In this document: piece by piece, positions 27,441 to 34,649 of the stretch
Numbering within the stretch: the stretch's first letter is position 1
Layout: the number at the start of each line of letters is the position of its first letter
Assembly: GCF_027111275.1 (NCBI RefSeq)
Contig: NZ_CP114286.1
Span: forward strand, 2,108,001 to 2,172,000
DNA length: 64,000 nt
Reading direction: 5' to 3'
From: Flavobacterium luteolum
GTDB taxonomy: Bacteria; Bacteroidota; Bacteroidia; Flavobacteriales; Flavobacteriaceae
The notes under the pieces: model-generated
What the model was told of the DNA's origin: nothing
Databases searched by the model: none
What the model saw: the letters and a program-made list of their open reading frames with translations, nothing else
Translations under genes and position numbers: made by a program

Positions 27441-27645
27441 TAGGAGAAATAAATGGCTGGCATTTATTAATATTCCCTTTCAAATGGGAGTAATCATTTT
27501 TGTGTTTTCCTATTTCGGAACTTGGCTTGATGAGAAACATCCAAGCCCCAAAGTTTATTACAATACCATTTTTGTGCTAGTGGGTGTTGGAGTTGCATTG
27601 TATAATGTAATCCGACAAGTAAATGATATCAATAAAACAAAGTAG
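27418..27645 (+). CDS. AtpZ/AtpI-family F-ATPase accessory protein
   Basis: The protein is 75 residues with two membrane segments (FINIPFQMGVIIFVFSYFGTWLDEK and NTIFVLVGVGVALYNVI). The GTWLD and G-x-G-V-x-x-x-x-N-V-I patterns are typical of AtpZ/AtpI proteins. These help assemble the c-ring and may conduct Mg2+ or Ca2+. The ATG at 27418 lies inside the bactofilin gene. It is followed by another membrane gene and atpB, the usual order for Bacteroidetes. Confidence 0.85.
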   Translation: MEKEPNNNRRNKWLAFINIPFQMGVIIFVFSYFGTWLDEKHPSPKVYYNTIFVLVGVGVALYNVIRQVNDINKTK

Positions 27646-27678
27646 TTTGTAAATAAAAATCGCTTGAGATAAAAATTG

Positions 27679-27687
27679 CATCTTTGC
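27679..27687 (+). promoter_or_regulatory. Possible -7 element CATCTTTGC before the small atp-associated gene
   Basis: It differs from TAnnTTTGC at the first base only and lies 16 bp before the ATG at 27704. Confidence 0.35.
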
Positions 27688-27703
27688 ACTAAAATTATTT
27701 CAA

Positions 27704-28096
27704 ATGCTTTCAAAAAATTACAAACCATTTTTTTACTTGTTATGTCTTGCTTTAGGAACTTATATTATCCATAAAGCTGTTTTTTTATTCAGTGAAATTA
27801 ATACGCAGCACTTTCATTATAGTTTAGAATTACTGTATTTATCTTTCTTCGCGATTTCATCTTTATTATACTTTATATTGTTAATAGTAAAAAAGAAAAA
27901 TTTTGAAATCGTCGGAATGACGTTCCTATTCGGAACTTTTACACAAATGTTATTAGCCTATTTAGTTTTGCAGCCAATTTTAAAAAATCAAATTGGAGAA
28001 ACCAATGTTGAAAAAGTCAGTTTTTTTATAACATTTGTGTTGTTTTTGTTATTTCAGACGCTTTTAACTGTCCGATTATTAAATGAAAAGCCTTAA
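27704..28096 (+). CDS. Four-helix membrane protein upstream of atpB
   Basis: The protein is 130 residues with four membrane segments (PFFYLLCLALGTYIIHKAV, LLYLSFFAISSLLYFILLI, IVGMTFLFGTFTQMLLAYLVL and VSFFITFVLFLLFQTLLTVRLL). This number, the size and the position between AtpZ and atpB fit an ATP-synthase protein I-like factor. The sequence itself is not diagnostic. Its role in F0 assembly is inferred from context. Confidence 0.6.
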   Translation: MLSKNYKPFFYLLCLALGTYIIHKAVFLFSEINTQHFHYSLELLYLSFFAISSLLYFILLIVKKKNFEIVGMTFLFGTFTQMLLAYLVLQPILKNQIGETNVEKVSFFITFVLFLLFQTLLTVRLLNEKP

Positions 28097-28142
28097 AATA
28101 ACAATTCTTTAAAACAAGGTTTAAAAATAATTTTTCATATCC

Positions 28143-28173
28143 TTTTGAATATTAATAAAAAATGTACCTTTGC
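28143..28173 (+). promoter_or_regulatory. Full promoter for the atpBEFHAG operon
   Basis: TTTTG at 28143-28147, a 17-bp spacer and TACCTTTGC at 28165-28173 make the clearest complete -33/-7 match (TTTG-N17-23-TAnnTTTG) in the window. It lies 41 bp before the atpB ATG. Confidence 0.75.
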
Positions 28174-28214
28174 ACCAAATTTTAGAAACGTAAAAAAATA
28201 AGATTTTCCAAGAT

Positions 28215-29390
28215 ATGGTGATTTCAAACAAACCACTCAGCTTTATTCTTGCTGCTTTTGTAGCTTCTCTACCGATTATGGGTTTTGCAAATCCAGAGAA
28301 TGACTCGACGCATGTACAAACTGAAACTGCTCACGAAGAGAAAGTAGTTTCACATAATGCTCACGAAGAGGGAGAGCATGTTGCTCTTGATCCAAAGGCA
28401 AAAGTGGATGCATTTATTGATCACCACTTACAAGATTCTCATGACTTTGTTTTCTTCCAGGATGAGAAAGAAAACAAACACTACGGTTTTCCATTACCAG
28501 TTATTTTAATTGATGGTGGTTTAAAAGTTTTCTCTTCTTCAAAATTCCACTTCGGAGAAACAGTTGCAGAAGTTGACGGAAACTTCTACAAATTAGTTCA
28601 CGGTAAAATTTACAAAACAGATGCAGCCGGAACAATTACTTTTAATGAGCACGGTCATCCGGAAAATGAAAAACCATTAGATTTTTCAATTACTAAAAAT
28701 GTTGTTTCAATGCTTTTCGTATCAGTATTATTATTATTAATGTTTACTGGATTAGCAAGATCATATAAAAAAGGACCAATCCCAACTGGATTTGGTAGAG
28801 TTTTAGAACCATTAGTAATTTTCATCAGAGATGAAATTGCTGTTCCAAATATTGGAGAGAAAAAATACCGTAAATATATGGGTTACCTATTAACTGTATT
28901 TTTCTTTGTTTGGATTCTAAACTTATTAGGAATGACTCCGCTAGGAATCAACGTTACAGGAAATATTGCTATTACAGTTTGTTTAGCAGCCTTTACATTT
29001 ATCATTACTCAATTTAGTGCTAACAAAGATTATTGGGGACACATCTTCTGGATGCCAGGAGTACCAGTTCCAATGAAAATTATCTTAGCTCCAATTGAGA
29101 TTTTAGGAACATTAACAAAACCATTCGCATTATTAATTCGTTTGTACGCAAACATTACTGCAGGTCACGTAGTAATTATGAGTTTGATTGCAATGATTTT
29201 TGTTGGAAAGAATTTAGCAGCAGATTTGCCAATCTCATTAGGATTGACATTGTTTATTTCTGTTATTGAAATTCTAGTTGCATTTTTACAAGCGTTTATC
29301 TTCACAATGTTATCATCATTGTTTATTGGTATGGCTGTTCAGGATCATGATCACGCTCACCACCATGAAGACGAAACAGCGATTATTTAA
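28215..29390 (+). CDS. atpB: F0F1 ATP synthase subunit a
   Basis: The product is 391 residues, longer than the roughly 270 of E. coli, because of a Bacteroidetes-type N-terminal extension. It has a signal-like segment (SFILAAFVASLPIMGFA), then a His- and acid-rich region (HVQTETAHEEKVVSHNAHEEGEH) before the first F0 helix near residue 160. The proton-channel region LTKPFALLIRLYANITAGHVVIMSLIAM carries the essential Arg in LLIRLYANITAGH. The His-rich tail HDHAHHHEDET ends it. It is the first gene of the atp core operon, behind its own promoter. Confidence 0.96.
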   Translation: MVISNKPLSFILAAFVASLPIMGFANPENDSTHVQTETAHEEKVVSHNAHEEGEHVALDPKAKVDAFIDHHLQDSHDFVFFQDEKENKHYGFPLPVILIDGGLKVFSSSKFHFGETVAEVDGNFYKLVHGKIYKTDAAGTITFNEHGHPENEKPLDFSITKNVVSMLFVSVLLLLMFTGLARSYKKGPIPTGFGRVLEPLVIFIRDEIAVPNIGEKKYRKYMGYLLTVFFFVWILNLLGMTPLGINVTGNIAITVCLAAFTFIITQFSANKDYWGHIFWMPGVPVPMKIILAPIEILGTLTKPFALLIRLYANITAGHVVIMSLIAMIFVGKNLAADLPISLGLTLFISVIEILVAFLQAFIFTMLSSLFIGMAVQDHDHAHHHEDETAII

Positions 29391-29424
29391 TTTTAGAAGT
29401 TTAATTTTATATATATAAATACTT

Positions 29425-29622
29425 ATGGGAACAATTCCAACTTTAGTAGGTGCTGGTTTAGTAGTAATCGGTGCAGGTTTAGGTTTAGGTAAAATCGGTG
29501 GATCTGCTATGGACGCTATTGCTCGTCAGCCAGAAGCTGCTGGTAAAATCCAAACTGCGATGATCATTATCGCTGCTTTATTAGAAGGTTTAGCATTCGC
29601 TGCTTTAATCTTAGGAAAATAA
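29425..29622 (+). CDS. atpE: F0F1 ATP synthase subunit c
   Basis: The protein is a 65-residue hairpin of two membrane helices joined by the ARQPEA loop that contacts F1. The ion-binding carboxylate is Glu54 in ALLEGLAFAA. It lacks the E-S/T pair and the Gln of the Na+ type in helix one, so proton coupling is the better reading. A strong intercistronic hairpin follows the stop codon and precedes atpF. Confidence 0.97.
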   Translation: MGTIPTLVGAGLVVIGAGLGLGKIGGSAMDAIARQPEAAGKIQTAMIIIAALLEGLAFAALILGK

Positions 29623-29635
29623 TAAAGAAAAAAAT

Positions 29636-29670
29636 AACAGCATCTTTAACGGTTGGTTAAAGATGTTGTT
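29636..29670 (+). promoter_or_regulatory. Intercistronic 15-bp hairpin between atpE and atpF
   Basis: The left arm AACAGCATCTTTAAC (29636-29650) pairs with the right arm GTTAAAGATGTTGTT (29656-29670) across 15 bp with one G-T pair and loop GGTTG. No T run follows, so it is more likely an mRNA-stability or processing element than a terminator. Confidence 0.75.
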
Positions 29671-29712
29671 ACTTTAAAAACAGAAATTAAATATTTAATA
29701 TAGTTATATAAA

Positions 29713-30213
29713 ATGGATAAGTTAATTAACGATTTTTCATTCGGATTATTCTTCTGGCAAGCTTTAATCTTGGTAATATTAATTTTACTTTTGGTAAAAT
29801 TTGCTTGGAAACCAATTATGGAGTCTATTACTGCAAGAGAAGAAGGTATTAAAAATGCATTACTTTCTGCTGAAAATGCAAAGAGAGAAATGGAAAACTT
29901 ACAAGCTGACAATCAAAGAATTTTGAATGAAGCTCGTGCTGAACGTGACGCGATGTTGAAAGAAGCTCGCGAAATGAAAGAGAAAATGATTGCTGATTCT
30001 AAAAACGAAGCTCAAGAAGCTGGTCAAAAAATGATTGATCAAGCAAAAGCGGCTATCGAAAGCGAAAAGAATGCTGCAATGGCAGAATTGAAATCTCAAG
30101 TTTCAACTCTATCTTTGAGTATTGCTGAAAAATTATTGAAAGAAGAATTATCTAACAAAGAATCTCAAACTAAATTGGTAGAGAAATTGTTAGGTGACGT
30201 AAAGTTAAACTAA
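29713..30213 (+). CDS. atpF: F0F1 ATP synthase subunit b
   Basis: There is one membrane helix near the N-terminus (FGLFFWQALILVILILLLVKFAWKPI, about residues 10-35), then a long charged coiled-coil stalk (AREEGIKNALLSAENAKREMENL and onward). This is the peripheral-stalk subunit that links F0 to F1 through delta. The length of 166 residues is normal, and it is followed by atpH after 4 bp. Confidence 0.96.
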   Translation: MDKLINDFSFGLFFWQALILVILILLLVKFAWKPIMESITAREEGIKNALLSAENAKREMENLQADNQRILNEARAERDAMLKEAREMKEKMIADSKNEAQEAGQKMIDQAKAAIESEKNAAMAELKSQVSTLSLSIAEKLLKEELSNKESQTKLVEKLLGDVKLN

Positions 30214-30217
30214 GATT

Positions 30218-30751
30218 ATGGCAAGTACAAGAGCAGCAATTCGTTATGCAAAAGCAATTCTAGACTTAGCAAACTCTAAAGGTGTTGCCGAAGTTGTCAA
30301 TAACGATATGAAATCAATTGCACACGCAATTGAGACTAATGAAGAATTGAGTACATTTATTCAAAACCCAACAACAAAAGTTGAAGTTAAAGAAGGTGCT
30401 CTTTTAGAAGTTTTTGCAGATGCAAATGGAGTAACAAAAGGATTATTCCGTTTATTATTCGAAAACAAAAGATTTGAAATTCTAGATGCAATTGCACTAG
30501 AATACAATAAGTTATTTGATGAAAATAATGGTGTTGAAGTAGCGAAAGTTACAACAGCGATTCCAATGGATGCGGCTTTAGAAGCTAAAGTTTTAGCAAA
30601 AGTTGCAACTTTATCAGATAAAAAAATTACAATTGAAAATATAGTAGATCCTTCAATCATTGGTGGATTTATTCTGAGAATAGGAGATAATCAATACAAC
30701 GCTTCTGTTGCAAACAGATTACAAGTATTAAAAAGAGAGTTAAGTAATTAG
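30218..30751 (+). CDS. atpH: F0F1 ATP synthase subunit delta
   Basis: The N-terminal helical domain starts ASTRAAIRYAKAILDLANSKG. The C-terminal signature VDPSIIGGFILRIGDNQYNASVANRLQVLKREL is diagnostic. It caps the alpha3beta3 head and binds the b stalk. The length of 177 residues is normal. It is closely spaced after atpF and 38 bp before atpA. Confidence 0.96.
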   Translation: MASTRAAIRYAKAILDLANSKGVAEVVNNDMKSIAHAIETNEELSTFIQNPTTKVEVKEGALLEVFADANGVTKGLFRLLFENKRFEILDAIALEYNKLFDENNGVEVAKVTTAIPMDAALEAKVLAKVATLSDKKITIENIVDPSIIGGFILRIGDNQYNASVANRLQVLKRELSN

Positions 30752-30789
30752 TTTTTATAACACAAAAAGTGTCTAAATTATAAATTAAG

Positions 30790-32367
30790 ATGGCGGAAAT
30801 CAAACCTGCTGAAATTTCAGCAATATTAAGAAAGCAAGTAGAAGGTTTTGAATCTGGTGCTACGCTAGAGGAAGTAGGAACAGTACTTCAAGTTGGAGAC
30901 GGTATTGCTCGTGTTTACGGGCTGTCTAATGTACAATATGGAGAGTTAGTGGAATTTGATAACGGTATGGAAGGTATCGTATTGAATCTTGAAGAGGATA
31001 ATGTTGGGGTTGTATTGTTAGGACCATCAACTGGACTTAAAGAAGGATCTACTGCAAAAAGAACTCAACGTATTGCTTCTCTTAAAGTAGGTGAGCAAAT
31101 GGTAGGACGTGTTGTTAACACTCTTGGTTTTCCAATTGATGGAAAAGGACCAATCGGTGGAGACTTATACGAAATGCCATTGGAAAGAAAAGCACCTGGT
31201 GTTATCTTCCGTCAGCCAGTAACTGAGCCATTACAAACAGGAGTAAAAGCAGTTGATGCTATGATCCCAGTTGGTCGTGGACAGCGTGAGCTTGTAATCG
31301 GTGACCGTCAAACAGGAAAATCTACTGTTTGTATCGATACAATCTTAAATCAAAAAGAATTTTACGATGCAGGAAAACCTGTATTCTGTATATATGTTGC
31401 AATTGGACAAAAAGCTTCAACTGTAGCAGGAATCGCAAAAATGTTAGAAGAAAAAGGAGCAATGGCTTATACAGTTATAGTTGCTGCTAATGCTTCTGAC
31501 CCAGCTCCAATGCAAGTTTATGCTCCATTCGCTGGTGCGGCAATTGGAGAATACTTTAGAGATTCAGGTCGTCCAGCTCTTATCGTTTATGATGACTTGT
31601 CTAAACAAGCTGTTGCTTACCGTGAGGTTTCTCTTTTATTAAGAAGACCACCGGGACGTGAGGCTTACCCTGGAGACGTTTTCTACTTACACTCTCGTTT
31701 ATTAGAGCGTGCTTGTAAAGTAATCGCTGATGATGGTATCGCTAAAAACATGAACGACTTACCAGATTCTATCAAATCTATCGTAAAAGGTGGTGGTTCT
31801 TTAACTGCTTTACCAATTATCGAAACTCAAGCTGGTGACGTTTCTGCATATATCCCAACAAACGTAATCTCTATTACAGATGGTCAGATCTTCCTTGACG
31901 GAGATTTGTTCAACTCTGGGGTTCGTCCTGCTATCAACGTAGGTATTTCTGTATCTCGTGTTGGAGGTAATGCTCAAATTAAATCAATGAAAAAAGTTTC
32001 TGGAACTTTAAAATTAGACCAAGCTCAATTCCGTGAATTAGAAGCTTTCGCTAAATTTGGTTCTGACTTGGATTCTGTTACTTTAAACGTAATTGAAAAA
32101 GGAAAAAGAAACGTTGAAATCTTGAAACAAGGTTTAAATGATCCTTATCCTGTTGAAAACCAAGTTGCAATTATTTACGCTGGATCTAAAAACTTATTAA
32201 GAAACGTTCCTGTAAATAAAGTAAAAGAATTTGAAGCTGATTTTATCGCTTACTTAAACAGTAAACATAAAGATACGCTTAACGCGTTGAAAGCTGGTAA
32301 ATTAGATGACGCTATTACAGACGTTATCGAAAAAGCAGCAAAAGAAATTTCAGCAAAATATAACTAA
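30790..32367 (+). CDS. atpA: F0F1 ATP synthase subunit alpha
   Basis: The product is 525 residues. Walker A is GDRQTGKST at 171-179. [34 protein letters not shown] is the family signature, and [14 protein letters not shown] and the C-terminal helical domain are intact. It forms the non-catalytic nucleotide sites of F1. Codon use is visibly more C/G rich at third positions (CGT, CCT, AAC) than in its neighbours, as expected for a highly expressed gene. Confidence 0.98.
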   Translation: MAEIKPAEISAILRKQVEGFESGATLEEVGTVLQVGDGIARVYGLSNVQYGELVEFDNGMEGIVLNLEEDNVGVVLLGPSTGLKEGSTAKRTQRIASLKVGEQMVGRVVNTLGFPIDGKGPIGGDLYEMPLERKAPGVIFRQPVTEPLQTGVKAVDAMIPVGRGQRELVIGDRQTGKSTVCIDTILNQKEFYDAGKPVFCIYVAIGQKASTVAGIAKMLEEKGAMAYTVIVAANASDPAPMQVYAPFAGAAIGEYFRDSGRPALIVYDDLSKQAVAYREVSLLLRRPPGREAYPGDVFYLHSRLLERACKVIADDGIAKNMNDLPDSIKSIVKGGGSLTALPIIETQAGDVSAYIPTNVISITDGQIFLDGDLFNSGVRPAINVGISVSRVGGNAQIKSMKKVSGTLKLDQAQFRELEAFAKFGSDLDSVTLNVIEKGKRNVEILKQGLNDPYPVENQVAIIYAGSKNLLRNVPVNKVKEFEADFIAYLNSKHKDTLNALKAGKLDDAITDVIEKAAKEISAKYN

Positions 32368-32380
32368 TTAGATAATTGGT

Positions 32381-32452
32381 AAATTAGATAATTAGAAAAT
32401 GTTCCATCATTATTCTAATTATCTAATTTTAAAATTGTCACATTTTCTAATT
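32381..32452 (+). promoter_or_regulatory. Two mutually exclusive hairpins between atpA and atpG
   Basis: The first is a perfect 17-bp stem: AAATTAGATAATTAGAA (32381-32397) with TTCTAATTATCTAATTT (32413-32429). The second is a perfect 13-bp stem: AATTAGAAAATGT (32390-32402) with ACATTTTCTAATT (32440-32452). They share the segment 32390-32397, so only one can form at a time. The second ends 5 bp before the atpG ATG. Confidence 0.7.
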
Positions 32453-32457
32453 AATAG

Positions 32458-33318
32458 ATGGCAAATTTAAAGGAAATCCGTAATAGAATTACTTCCGTTT
32501 CATCGACGATGCAGATTACATCGGCTATGAAAATGGTTTCTGCTGCAAAGCTGAAGAAAGCACAAGATGCAATCACTGCAATGCGTCCTTATGCCGAGAA
32601 ATTAACGGAGTTATTGCAAGATCTTTCGGCTACACTTGAAGGTGAAGTAGGAGGAGATTACACTACACAACGTGAAGTAAAAAAAGTATTGTTAGTAGCT
32701 ATAACTTCAAATAGAGGTTTATGTGGTGCTTTCAATTCAAATATTATTAAAGAGATTAAAAACCGTACTGATTTTTATGCTGGAAAGCAAGTTGATGTTT
32801 TTGCTATTGGTAAAAAAGGAAACGACGCTTTAAGCAAAACTCATAAAGTTCACGGTCATCATAATGCAATTTTTGATCATTTGACATTTGAAAATGTTGC
32901 TGGAATTGCAGATGATTTGACGCAAAAGTTTTTAAGTGGAGAATACGATAGAATTGAGTTAGTTTACAATCAGTTTAAAAATGCTGCAACTCAAATTGTT
33001 CAAGTAGAACAGTTTTTACCGTTAGCTCCTATTAGTACTAGTGTAGCAGCTTCTTCTGGAGATTATATTTTTGAACCAGGAAAAGAAGAAATTGTATTGA
33101 CTTTAATACCTAAGTCTTTAAAAACACAATTGTATAAAGGAATCCGTGATTCATTTGCTTCTGAGCATGGAGCACGTATGACTGCAATGCACAAAGCAAC
33201 AGATAACGCAACTGAATTAAGAAACCAATTGAAATTAACTTATAACAAAGCTCGTCAGGCTGCGATTACAAGTGAGATTTTGGAAATTGTTGGTGGAGCA
33301 GAAGCTTTAAATGGATAA
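32458..33318 (+). CDS. atpG: F0F1 ATP synthase subunit gamma
   Basis: The N-terminal helix ANLKEIRNRITSVSSTMQITSAMKMVSAAKLKKAQ and the C-terminal ARMTAMHKATDNATELRNQLKLTYNKARQAAITSEILEIVGGAEAL are the rotor-shaft signatures. The length of 286 residues is normal. It is the last atp gene here. Beta and epsilon are absent, as is usual for Bacteroidetes, where they lie in a separate locus. A strong terminator follows 23 bp after the stop. Confidence 0.97.
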   Translation: MANLKEIRNRITSVSSTMQITSAMKMVSAAKLKKAQDAITAMRPYAEKLTELLQDLSATLEGEVGGDYTTQREVKKVLLVAITSNRGLCGAFNSNIIKEIKNRTDFYAGKQVDVFAIGKKGNDALSKTHKVHGHHNAIFDHLTFENVAGIADDLTQKFLSGEYDRIELVYNQFKNAATQIVQVEQFLPLAPISTSVAASSGDYIFEPGKEEIVLTLIPKSLKTQLYKGIRDSFASEHGARMTAMHKATDNATELRNQLKLTYNKARQAAITSEILEIVGGAEALNG

Positions 33319-33341
33319 TCGTAATTCCATTACTATATAAA

Positions 33342-33376
33342 AGAAAAGCCAGCGTTAGCTGGCTTTTCTTTTTATT
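33342..33376 (+). terminator. Terminator of the atp operon
   Basis: A 12-bp perfect stem, AGAAAAGCCAGC (33342-33353) and GCTGGCTTTTCT (33358-33369), with loop GTTA is followed by TTTTATT. Confidence 0.92.
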
Positions 33377-33404
33377 GGAAGTTTTATTCTTTTTTAAAAA
33401 TAAC

Positions 33405-33465
33405 TTTTATAAAATGGTGATTCTCAAATTACAGTTAAATTGAGAATCACTACCATTTTATAAAA
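33405..33465. repeat. Second long inverted repeat after atpG
   Basis: A left arm at 33405-33427 (TTTTATAAAATGG then TGATTCTCAA) pairs with 33440-33465 with only a 3-nt bulge, making a stem of about 23 bp. It lies between the atp terminator and the triple repeat. It has no clear U-tract and may be a REP-like element. Confidence 0.75.
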
Positions 33466-33484
33466 ATAGACAGATAACTCTGCG

Positions 33485-33750
33485 TGCTTTGTCTTTCATG
33501 GGAACAAACTAGCTTTATTAATCCCAATGCTCTGTTTTTTTAAGGGTTACAATACAGCAGAATCAATCCCTTGTGCTTTGTCTTTTATGGGAACAAACAA
33601 GCTTTATTAGTCCCAGTGCTCTGTTTTTATTAGGGTTACTGCAGCTGAATCAATCCCTTATGCTTTGTCTTTTATGGGAACAAACAAGCTTTATTAGTCC
33701 CAGTGCTTTCTTTTTTTTGAAGGGTTGTTTCTAGCTTTCTCATTCCCTTT
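33485..33750. repeat. Three tandem copies of an ~88-bp non-coding unit
   Basis: The units start at 33485, 33574 and 33661, each with TGCTTTGTCTTT. Each holds a GGGAACAAAC...CTTTATTA...TCCC block, a T-rich stretch, then AGGGTT...TCCCT. Units 2 and 3 are nearly identical over the first 55 bp. The second half of unit 3 has diverged, but its AAGGG/CCCTT ends still pair. The units are contiguous with no spacers, and no open frame spans them. Confidence 0.85.
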
Positions 33751-34077
33751 GAAACAAATTTAAAAAAAGACTGTTAAAAAAATGTTACATAATTTTCATG
33801 TGTATTTTATATATTTCACATGTTATGTTAAAAAATCGTATAATTATCTGTAGGTAAGTAATTTAATGAAACATTACCGCTGTTTCTCTAGTTTTGCCCA
33901 GACATTCCTCAGTTTTAGTCTGCCATCAAGAAGTTGTTAAAGCAAGTGCTTTTACTTAAAACGTATAAAATCTGAATTTATTTTGCGTAGTTATAATTAA
34001 CGAATGTTAAATTAGTTAAATATATGGAAGATATGAATATGTAAACGACACAGATTCTTTCATGATTATATTTTGAG
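33751..34077. other. Gene-free AT-rich stretch
   Basis: I see no supportable coding frame, tRNA or known RNA here. It contains a weak hairpin (CATGTG...CACATG around 33799-33824) and a CAGAC...GTCTG hairpin around 33900-33924. Confidence 0.5.
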
Positions 34078-34086
34078 TATTTTTGA
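34078..34086 (+). promoter_or_regulatory. -7 promoter element TATTTTTGA for the GNAT gene
   Basis: This matches TAnnTTTG and lies 21 bp before the ATG at 34108. An overlapping alternative, TATATTTTG, lies just upstream. Confidence 0.45.
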
Positions 34087-34107
34087 ATTCTATTTCATTT
34101 TTAAACA

Positions 34108-34554
34108 ATGGCTTTACAAATACGAGAGCTTACAACCATTGAAGAAATGGTGGCTCAGATTAATACAATACGATTTTTATATCCAAATATATCTCTTGAA
34201 AAATATAAAGCATTTCTTTGCGAAATGCTTCCGCACAATTACATTCAGATTGCGGTATTTGAAGATGAGATTTGTCTTGGTCTTACTGGCTGTTGGTCGG
34301 CTACAAAACTTTGGACAGGGAAATATCTTGAGATTGACAATTTTGTCGTTAATCCAGAATATCGATCCAAAGGAATTGGAAAAATGCTTACCAATTATGT
34401 AGAGAAAAAGGCAATACAGCTAAATTGTAGTAGCATTGTTTTGGATGCGTTTACAGGAAATTTTGGAGCACATCGATTTTATTATAATCAAGGTTATGCT
34501 CCAAAGGGATTTCATTTTGTCAAAATTTTAGATGAAAAGAAATTAACGGTTTAA
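34108..34554 (+). CDS. GNAT-family N-acetyltransferase
   Basis: The acetyl-CoA loop RSKGIG lies in IDNFVVNPEYRSKGIGKMLTNYVEKKA (about residues 75-101), followed by the GNFGAHRFYYNQGYAPKGFHFVK motif typical of the fold's last strands. The length of 148 residues is normal. The acceptor is unknown. It has its own promoter and a gap of nearly 100 bp before the flippase gene, so it is probably a single unit. The 790-bp repeat-rich spacer lies upstream. Confidence 0.88.
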   Translation: MALQIRELTTIEEMVAQINTIRFLYPNISLEKYKAFLCEMLPHNYIQIAVFEDEICLGLTGCWSATKLWTGKYLEIDNFVVNPEYRSKGIGKMLTNYVEKKAIQLNCSSIVLDAFTGNFGAHRFYYNQGYAPKGFHFVKILDEKKLTV

Positions 34555-34614
34555 AAACAAATAGAAGTTTTTTTTATTGCAACAACAAAATCTCCATTAA
34601 ACAAAAGAAATGGT

Positions 34615-34623
34615 TATTTTTGT
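34615..34623 (+). promoter_or_regulatory. -7 promoter element TATTTTTGT for the flippase-dut operon
   Basis: This matches TAnnTTTG, 26 bp before the TTG start at 34650. It likely drives the run of co-directional genes to 41123. Confidence 0.5.
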
Positions 34624-34649
34624 CTTACAAACATTATTAGAATTATATT

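Noticed and set aside
28215..33318. Damaged atp operon lacking beta and epsilon
   Set aside because: Separate atpD-atpC loci are usual in Bacteroidetes, and all six genes present are intact.
33485..33750. CRISPR array
   Set aside because: The units are contiguous at 87-89 bp with no unique spacers, there are only three, and no cas gene is nearby.
34073..34402. 109-residue frame overlapping the GNAT gene
   Set aside because: It runs in another frame of a clear GNAT domain and has no recognisable features.
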